A stretch of DNA of 64,000 nt from Poindextera sp963706385 (GTDB taxonomy: Bacteria > Pseudomonadota > Alphaproteobacteria > Caulobacterales > Caulobacteraceae): the NCBI GenBank assembly GCA_963706385.1, contig OY970153.1:1922001-1986000 (forward strand), written 5' to 3'. The translations under genes were made by a program, and so were the position numbers. How positions within the stretch are numbered: position 1 is the first letter of the stretch; each line of letters begins with the position of its first letter. Positions 58,570 to 64,000 of the stretch are shown piece after piece. The notes below the pieces were generated by a model. It saw only the letters and a program-made list of their open reading frames with translations, was not told where the DNA came from and did not search any database.

Positions 58570-58721
58570 CTATTCGTCCTAAATGGCCATGAACGGCCGC
58601 AAGGCTAGACACACGGCGCCGAAGGAGCAATCTCCGCGGGCGAAACTGTGGCGAAACCGCCTTCAACCCCCTCTTAAGCCTAATGCCCCATGGTCTCGAA
58701 AGGCGGCGGGAGCAGGCTTGG

Positions 58722-60434
58722 ATGGATCAGAACCAGATTCACTTCGAACTCTTCGCGCGCAAGCGACAGGGCTCAAGCTGGACCCTGGAGTTGGCGACCG
58801 AGGACCGCGCCCGGGTGATCGGCGCCGCCGAGGAGATGCTGGCCGAGGGACGCGCGGCCGCGGTCAAGGTGACCAAGGAGACCCTTGACGCAGAGACCCA
58901 TGAGTTCAAGTCGGTCACCATCCTGACCAAGGGCGTGCCCGACCGGTCCAAGCCCAAGAAGCCACGCGAGGACCTGGAGCCGCTGTGCGTCAGCCCCCAG
59001 GACCTCTACAGCGGTCACGCGCGCGATCGGATCGGCCGGTTGCTGGCCGAATGGCTGGCTCGCAACCGGGCCACGCCGTTCGAACTGCTGCACCGGGCCG
59101 ACCTGATCGGGCGGCTCGAGGCCTCCTGGCTGGAGCTGCGGCACGCGATCCAGAAGGTCGCCATTCCCGAGGCTCAGGCCCGCGGGGTCGGGGTGCATGA
59201 GATGATGCGCGGCTTCGAGCGCCTGGCGCAGGCCGCCATCGACCGGGTGCTGCGCGATGAGCGAAATGGCGCCCTTCCCCGGCTGGATGGCGAGAGTTTC
59301 GCCGCCGTGGCAGAACGGCTGGCGGACGATCCGGAACGCCACTACCGTCTGGGCGCGGCGGTGGCCAGGGCGATCGGCGAGGGTGAGACCTGGCGCGACA
59401 AGGTCAGCCGCCTGCTCGACCTGGCCGACGCGGCGCCCGCTTCGCCCCAGGCGCGTATCCTGGCCTTCAGCGTGCTGGAGCAGCCTCTGGCCGAAGTGCT
59501 GGAATCGCGGGTTGGCCTCGGCGAGCTGATCGGCGAACAACTCGACCTGGGCTCGGTCCTGGCGGCCATGATCCGGTTGGCCGCGGCCGAAGCCGTTGAC
59601 GCCTTGGCCGCCGTCGAGCCGGGCGTCGCCCGGGCGATACCTCCGCTGGACGGCGTGGCGGCCCGCCTGGCCAACTGGCTGGACGGACCCTATTTCGAGG
59701 CCGTTCGCGCGGCGATCGCCAGGCGGGTGCTGAAGGAGCTGATGGGGCCGCGCCGCCTGCGTCCCAAGGACGCCGAGGGCGAGATCATCATCCTGCGCGC
59801 CCTGGCGGCGGCGCTGATCGCCGCGTCGGGGCGTCTGATCAGTCTGGAGGACGTCCATGATGCGTTCGTCAACCGCTCCAAGACGCTGATCCGCGCCGAT
59901 TTCGTGGAATCCTACCTCGGCGGCCAACGCACGCCCCAGGCGGAGGTCGAGGCGCTGCTCTGGCTGGCCGAGAACGTCACCGGCGCGGCCAACAAACGCC
60001 AGGCGAGCCGCTGGGTCTCGGCCAACGTCGGGGCTTTGAGATTCGAGACCACCATCCGCTCCAGCCCGGCCGCGCCCACCGACAAGCTCAACGCCCTGGC
60101 CGATCTGCAGCGCTCGGTGGCCAGGGCCGGCTTCACCCTCGAGGACGCCGAACCGATCGTCGCCCGGATCGGCGAGGTGGGCGGCATGGTCGAGGCGGAC
60201 GCCCGGCTGACCGAATCCCTGGCCAAGTCCGGGGGGCCGGTGCTCAGCCGGCTGACGGTGCTGCTGCGCTTCGCCGCCGGCGAGGCCGCCCCGTTCGGCC
60301 CGGCGTCCGACCGCGCCAAGGCCGAGGCTCTCCGGCTGATGCGCGCGAGCGAAACCCGCGCGGCGCTGGCCACGGCGCCCGAGGCGGTGGACCGGGTGCG
60401 CGGCCTGCTTCAGGCCGCCGGCCTGGCGGCGTAA
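58722..60434 (+). CDS. Long conserved-looking protein of unknown function
   Basis: A 570-aa mostly helical protein. The N-terminal 60 residues form an alpha/beta unit (MDQNQIHFELFARKRQGSSWTLELATEDRARVIGAAEEMLAEGRAAAVKVTKETLD). About residues 85-105 read PLCVSPQDLYSGHARDRIGRLLAEWL. The rest is Leu/Ala/Arg-rich with many repeated helix pairs and no TM segment, catalytic motif or signal peptide that I can see. I do not recognise the family. It is divergent from chvI (about 150 bp between starts), so it might belong to the same regulon. ATG 58722 is preceded by AGCAGGCTTGG. Confidence 0.85.
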   Translation: MDQNQIHFELFARKRQGSSWTLELATEDRARVIGAAEEMLAEGRAAAVKVTKETLDAETHEFKSVTILTKGVPDRSKPKKPREDLEPLCVSPQDLYSGHARDRIGRLLAEWLARNRATPFELLHRADLIGRLEASWLELRHAIQKVAIPEAQARGVGVHEMMRGFERLAQAAIDRVLRDERNGALPRLDGESFAAVAERLADDPERHYRLGAAVARAIGEGETWRDKVSRLLDLADAAPASPQARILAFSVLEQPLAEVLESRVGLGELIGEQLDLGSVLAAMIRLAAAEAVDALAAVEPGVARAIPPLDGVAARLANWLDGPYFEAVRAAIARRVLKELMGPRRLRPKDAEGEIIILRALAAALIAASGRLISLEDVHDAFVNRSKTLIRADFVESYLGGQRTPQAEVEALLWLAENVTGAANKRQASRWVSANVGALRFETTIRSSPAAPTDKLNALADLQRSVARAGFTLEDAEPIVARIGEVGGMVEADARLTESLAKSGGPVLSRLTVLLRFAAGEAAPFGPASDRAKAEALRLMRASETRAALATAPEAVDRVRGLLQAAGLAA

Positions 60435-60481
60435 ACTGTCCGGTTGCTCCCCCTCGCGGGCAAGGCGCGCGAGCGGGCCGC

Positions 60482-63304
60482 TCAATGCGCCTCGTCCCAG
60501 TTGGCCGCCGCGCGGGCCTCGACCACCAGCGGCACGCTCAGCGCCACGGCCGGCTCGGCGGCGCGCTCCATCACCCGGCGGGCCAGGGCGCAGACCGCCT
60601 CGGCCTCGGCGGCGGGCGCCTCGAACACCAGTTCGTCATGCACCTGCAACAGCATCCGGGCCCTCAGCCCCTCGGCCTTCAACGCGTCCGGCATGCGGAT
60701 CATCGCCCGGCGGATCACGTCGGCCGCCGCCCCCTGGATCGGGGCGTTGATCGCCGCCCGCTCGGCGAACTGCCGCTCGCCGACCGACTTCGACCGGATC
60801 GCCGGGATGTTGACCTTGCGTCCGAAGATGGTGGTGACGAACCCCTGGTCGCGCACCAGGGCGCGGGTCCGGTCCATATAGGCCCGGATGCCGGGAAAGC
60901 GCTCGAAATAGGTCTTGATGTAGGCCCCCGCCTCGTCCTGCGGGATCGACAACTGGTTGGCCAGGCCGAAGGCCGAGATGCCGTAGACGATGCCGAAATT
61001 GATCGCCTTGGCGCGGCGGCGCACTTCCGAGGGCATGCCGACGATCGGCACGCCGAACATTTCCGAGGCGGTCATGGCGTGGATGTCCAGCCCCTGCTGG
61101 AAGGCGCGCTTGAGCTGGGCGATGTCGCCGATGTGGGCCAGGAGCCGCAGCTCGATCTGGCTGTAGTCGGCGCTGACCAGCACGTTTCCCGGCTCGGCGA
61201 CGAAGGCGCGCCGGATCTTGCGTCCCTCCTCGGTCCGCACCGGGATGTTTTGCAGGTTGGGATCGTTCGAGGACAGACGGCCGGTGGTGGTCGAGGCCAG
61301 CGCGAAGGAGGTGTGCACCCGCCCGGTCCGCGGGCTGATCGCCTGGACCAGGGCGTCGGTATAGGTGCCCTTGAGCTTGGAGAGCTGGCGCCAGTCCAAC
61401 AGCACCTTGGGCAGGGCGTGGCCCTGGGCGGCCAGCTCCTCCAGCACGCTGGCGTCGGTGCCCCAGGCGCCGGTGGCGGTCTTCTTGCCGCCCGGAAGGC
61501 TCATCTCGCCGAACAGGATGTCGCCGATCTGCTTGGGCGAGCCGAGGTTGAACGGCCGTCCGGCCAGGCTCTGGGCCTCGATCTCCAGATCGTTCATCCG
61601 CATGGAGAAGTCGTGGCTCAGATGGCGCAGCCAGTCCGGATCGACCCTGATCCCGGCGCATTCCATGTCGGCCAGCACCGGCGGCATCGGCCGCTCGAGG
61701 GTCTCGTAGACGGTGAGCAGCCCTTCGCCCGCCAGGCGCGGCCGCAGCTTGTCGTAGAGCCGCAAGGTGACGTCGGCGTCCTCGGCGGCATAGGTCGTGG
61801 CCGCATCCAGCGCCACGTGCTTGAAGCTCTTCTGCGCCTTGCCGGCCCCCGCCACCGTCTTGAAGCTGATCGGTTCGTGGCTCAGCCACAGCTTGGACAG
61901 CTCGTCCATGCCATGGCCGTGCAGTCCGGCCTCCAGCACATAGGAGATCAGCATGGTGTCCTCGATCGGCGCCACCGCGATCCCGTGGCGCGACAGCACC
62001 GCCAGGTCGTATTTGGCGTTCTGGCCGATCTTCAGGACGTTCGGGTCTTCCAGCAGCGGCTTCAGCCGCGCGACCGCCGCCTCCAGCGTCAACTGGTCCA
62101 GGCTGGCGGTGTGCTCCAGCTGCAGTCCCTCATGCTCGACGTGGCCGACCGGGATGTAGCAGGCCTCGCCCGGCGCCACCGCCAGCGAGATCCCGCACAG
62201 GCCCGCATTGGCCGAGGACAGGGCGTCGGTCTCGGTGTCGAAAGCGACGATCCCCGCCGCGCGCGCGCGCGCGATCCAGGCGTCCAAGGTCTCCAGGTCG
62301 CGCACGCAGACGTAGGCCGTGGTGTCCACCGGCGCCTCGCCCGCCGCCCTCACCGCCGGCGCCGGCTCGCTCGCGCCGGCCTCGCCGACGCGCCGGGCCA
62401 GGGTGCGAAACTCCATCGCCTCCAGGAAGGCGGCCAGGGTCTTGGGGTCGGGCGCGCGCACGCCCAGGTCCTCGACCGGTTCGGGCAGGGGCGTGGTCTC
62501 GTCCAACCGCACCAGCTCGCGCGACAGGCGAATCTGGTCGGCGTGCTCCAGCAGGATCTGGCGGCGCTTTTCCTGTTTGATCTCGCCGGCCCGGGCCAGC
62601 ACCGAATCGAGGTCGCCGTATTCGCCGATCAGGGCCGCGGCAGTCTTGACCCCGATGCCGGGCGCGCCGGGCACATTGTCCACCGGATCGCCGGTCAGGG
62701 CCTGCAGGTCGACCACCTTGTCGGGCCAGACGCCGAACTTCTCGAACACCTGATCCGGGCCGATGCGCGCGCCCTTCATCGGATCGAACATCGAGACCCG
62801 GTCGGTGACCAGCTGCATCAGGTCCTTGTCCGAGGAGACGATCACCACCTCGCCGCCGGCGTCATGCACGGCCTTGGCGTAGGCCGCGATCACGTCGTCG
62901 GCCTCGTAGCCCGGCTGCTCCAGGCTGGGCACGCCGAACGCGCGGGTCGCCTCGCGCACCAGGGGGAACTGCGGGATCAGGTCCTCGGGCGCCGGCGGGC
63001 GGTGGGCCTTGTAGTCGGGGTAGATCTGGTTGCGGAAGGTCTTCTCGGCATGGTCGAACACCACCGCCAGATGGGTCGGCGCGTCCGGCGCGGCCTTCAT
63101 GTCGACCAGCAGCTTCCACAGCATGTTGCAGAAGCCGGCGACCGCGCCCACCGGCAGGCCGTCGGACTTGCGGGTCAGCGGCGGCAGGGCGTGGTAGGCG
63201 CGAAAGATGTAGCCCGACCCGTCGACCAGATAGAGCCGCGTGATCGGCCCGTCCTGGGTGGGCGTGCGGGGACTGTGGTCCAGAGTGGCGACGGCGTCGG
63301 TCAT
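60482..63304 (-). CDS. polA: DNA polymerase I
   Basis: A 940-aa family-A polymerase for Okazaki-fragment maturation and repair. The N-terminal 5'-nuclease (about 1-310) has LYLVDGSGYIFRAYHALPP, VVFDHAEKTFRNQIYPDYKAHRPP and GYEADDVIAAYAKAV. A 3'-5' exonuclease has VAFDTETDALSS near 355 with intact acidic residues, so proofreading is probably kept. The polymerase domain has LVSADYSQIELRLLAHIGD near 713, RRRAKAINFGIVYGIS near 765 and LLQVHDELVFE near 888. The start is MTDAVATLDHSP at 63304. The antisense strand is also open over its whole length but is not coding. Confidence 0.98.
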   Translation of the reverse strand: MTDAVATLDHSPRTPTQDGPITRLYLVDGSGYIFRAYHALPPLTRKSDGLPVGAVAGFCNMLWKLLVDMKAAPDAPTHLAVVFDHAEKTFRNQIYPDYKAHRPPAPEDLIPQFPLVREATRAFGVPSLEQPGYEADDVIAAYAKAVHDAGGEVVIVSSDKDLMQLVTDRVSMFDPMKGARIGPDQVFEKFGVWPDKVVDLQALTGDPVDNVPGAPGIGVKTAAALIGEYGDLDSVLARAGEIKQEKRRQILLEHADQIRLSRELVRLDETTPLPEPVEDLGVRAPDPKTLAAFLEAMEFRTLARRVGEAGASEPAPAVRAAGEAPVDTTAYVCVRDLETLDAWIARARAAGIVAFDTETDALSSANAGLCGISLAVAPGEACYIPVGHVEHEGLQLEHTASLDQLTLEAAVARLKPLLEDPNVLKIGQNAKYDLAVLSRHGIAVAPIEDTMLISYVLEAGLHGHGMDELSKLWLSHEPISFKTVAGAGKAQKSFKHVALDAATTYAAEDADVTLRLYDKLRPRLAGEGLLTVYETLERPMPPVLADMECAGIRVDPDWLRHLSHDFSMRMNDLEIEAQSLAGRPFNLGSPKQIGDILFGEMSLPGGKKTATGAWGTDASVLEELAAQGHALPKVLLDWRQLSKLKGTYTDALVQAISPRTGRVHTSFALASTTTGRLSSNDPNLQNIPVRTEEGRKIRRAFVAEPGNVLVSADYSQIELRLLAHIGDIAQLKRAFQQGLDIHAMTASEMFGVPIVGMPSEVRRRAKAINFGIVYGISAFGLANQLSIPQDEAGAYIKTYFERFPGIRAYMDRTRALVRDQGFVTTIFGRKVNIPAIRSKSVGERQFAERAAINAPIQGAAADVIRRAMIRMPDALKAEGLRARMLLQVHDELVFEAPAAEAEAVCALARRVMERAAEPAVALSVPLVVEARAAANWDEAH

Positions 63305-63379
63305 GGCGCCAGAATAGGCGCGCGTGCGGTCTATTCCAATTCCGCTCATTCGCCCGCGCGGGATCGCGCCAGGTTTTGA

Positions 63380-63440
63380 ACCACCAAGGACACGAAGGGC
63401 GCGAAGTCGGCCTGCGTTCCGGCTTCGTGTCCTTGGTGGT
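63380..63440. repeat. Inverted repeat with ACCACCAAGGACACGAAG arms
   Basis: Perfect 18-bp arms: ACCACCAAGGACACGAAG at 63380-63397 and its complement at 63423-63440. A 25-bp spacer lies between them, so the RNA or DNA could form a strong hairpin. It lies in the polA upstream gap. It resembles a widely dispersed bacterial intergenic repeat and does not look like a terminator, having no T-tract. Confidence 0.75.
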
Positions 63441-63478
63441 CTTCGTGGTGAGACAAACTCGGAGACCGCACCCCACCT

Positions 63479-63606
63479 CCGCTCACCCCGGCGAAAGCCG
63501 GGGCCCAGATCGTATGGCGGGGTTTCAGGGGCTCGAGTTCAGGGGCTCGAGCCCGGCCAGGCCTTCGCCTTGTCATCTGGGTCCCGGCGTTCGCCGGGAG
63601 GAGCGG
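63479..63606. repeat. Long inverted repeat, diverged relative of 14528-14644
   Basis: Left arm 63479-63510 (CCGCTCACCCCGGCGAAAGC...) and right arm 63575-63606 (...TTCGCCGGGAGGAGCGG) resemble the element near 14.5 kb, with mismatches. The spacer contains a tandem-like GGGGCTCGAG pair (about 63531 and 63543). The right arm runs into the 3' end of the neighbouring gene and supplies its last codons and stop. Confidence 0.75.
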
Positions 63607-64000
63607 AAGAGGGATCGGGCGGTTCCGGCCGGCCCATATAGCGTTCCTGCCGCACGAACGGGCCGGCCGTGGGGGGCAGCGGATACCAGTCGTCGTCCTC
63701 CAACAGGCTCGGATCGAACCGCACGCCCAGATCGCGGCAGATGCGCTCGACCAGCTCGACCAGCGAGAGCAGGGCGAAATCGACGTAGTCGTCCTCGTCC
63801 TCGAGCCGCTCGTCCAGATCGGCCAGCAGCCGCTCGGCGTCGTAGCCCTCGCCGCGTTCAGGCGCCTCGGCCGCGATGGTCTGCTCGACGATGTCCCGGA
63901 CGATGGCCTTGCGCACCGTGGCGCGGGTCCGTTCGATGAACTCCGGGGTCGGCGGGGCCCAGGCGGCGTTGTCGTTGACCGCGGACTTGGGCGCGCGCGG
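63539..64000 (-). CDS. Partial gene of unknown function, 5' end outside window
   Basis: An open frame of about 153 codons that enters from the right edge with no start visible; a GTG at 63916 is only an internal possibility. The sequence NDNAAWAPPTPEFIERTRATVRKAIVRDIVEQTIAAEAPERGEGYDAERL and DEDDYVDFALLSLVELVERICRDLGVRFDPSLLEDDDWYPLPP is acidic and helical. No family was recognised. The C-terminal tail (about 25 residues from GRPEPPDPSSAPP) is Pro/Arg-rich, and its final codons and stop lie in an inverted repeat. It probably represents a secondary extension after repeat insertion. Confidence 0.7.
   Translation of the reverse strand, partial: PRAPKSAVNDNAAWAPPTPEFIERTRATVRKAIVRDIVEQTIAAEAPERGEGYDAERLLADLDERLEDEDDYVDFALLSLVELVERICRDLGVRFDPSLLEDDDWYPLPPTAGPFVRQERYMGRPEPPDPSSAPPGERRDPDDKAKAWPGSSP

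Noticed and set aside
58773..60485. A 570-codon frame antisense to the unknown long protein at 58722-60434
   Set aside because: Either strand is open. The plus strand has a ribosome site, a balanced amino-acid composition and a structured N-terminus, while the minus-strand translation is Gly/Arg/Gln-biased.
60485..63379. A 960-codon open frame antisense to polA
   Set aside because: Same GC-codon artefact: the sequence is repetitive in Arg, His, Gly and Val and polA on the other strand carries all catalytic motifs.

Overview
The window is high-GC chromosomal DNA from an alphaproteobacterium, most likely Caulobacterales (a Caulobacter- or Phenylobacterium-like organism). The best indicators are a ChpT-type histidine phosphotransferase (part of the CtrA cell-cycle pathway), a ChvI/ChvG - HprK - EIIA-Man - HPr cluster, the sucC-sucD-sucA-sucB-lpd gene order, and many TAGAGC-ended intergenic palindromes. 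No rRNA, tRNA, CRISPR array, transposase or prophage is visible. This is core-genome sequence with one short AT-rich island.

Layout. 1-7101 (minus): the TCA-cycle operon sucC - small GTG-start ORF - sucD - sucA - sucB - lpd (cut by the window edge). 7218-10610 (minus): a 1130-residue fusion of a GH18-like domain, a NodB-type deacetylase and a processive GT2. 10611-12056: a CitE-like lyase gene between two nearly identical 114-bp inverted repeats, whose TAGAGC ends supply stop codons. 12054-13249 (minus): cheY-cheR. 13428-14492: an AT-rich gene for a two-TM protein and an orphan DUF1902 protein. 14710-19408: chpT, cysQ-like phosphatase, MHS transporter, FAH-family hydrolase, beta-carbonic anhydrase. 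19484-21780: a cobalamin riboswitch controlling a BtuB-type receptor.

21835-35299 is largely about molybdenum. It holds xdhC, moaA-moaD-moaE-moaB-moaC-moeA, a MocA-like cytidylyltransferase, a two-subunit xanthine-oxidase-family enzyme, a truncated CysG-like protein and an orphan modB. An aldo/keto reductase, an enoyl-CoA hydratase, an OmpH-like protein and two small membrane proteins are interspersed. 35419-38799 has a DUF883/holin-like pair, a hydrolase, a double-hotdog thioesterase and a DUF2867 protein. 38807-41191 is a polyamine operon (PLP decarboxylase plus deoxyhypusine-synthase-family enzyme). 41396-43991 is phnCDE. 44056-45968 pairs a GT4 glycosyltransferase with an LpxH-like phosphoesterase. 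46129-52312 holds a TetR regulator, DUF1330, nitroreductase, mtgA, asd, a pyridoxal-kinase-like gene and ahcY, the last with a perfect 22-bp palindromic operator. 52417-58569 holds a CYTH-CHAD gene, bioB and the HPr-EIIA-HprK-ChvG-ChvI module. 58722-64000 holds a long unknown protein, polA and a partial unknown gene.

Three minus-strand genes within about 7.5 kb (pyridoxal kinase, CYTH-CHAD, chvG) each look disturbed by a single-base indel. Either the assembly has errors here or three genes are really damaged. This needs read-level confirmation before any biological conclusion.
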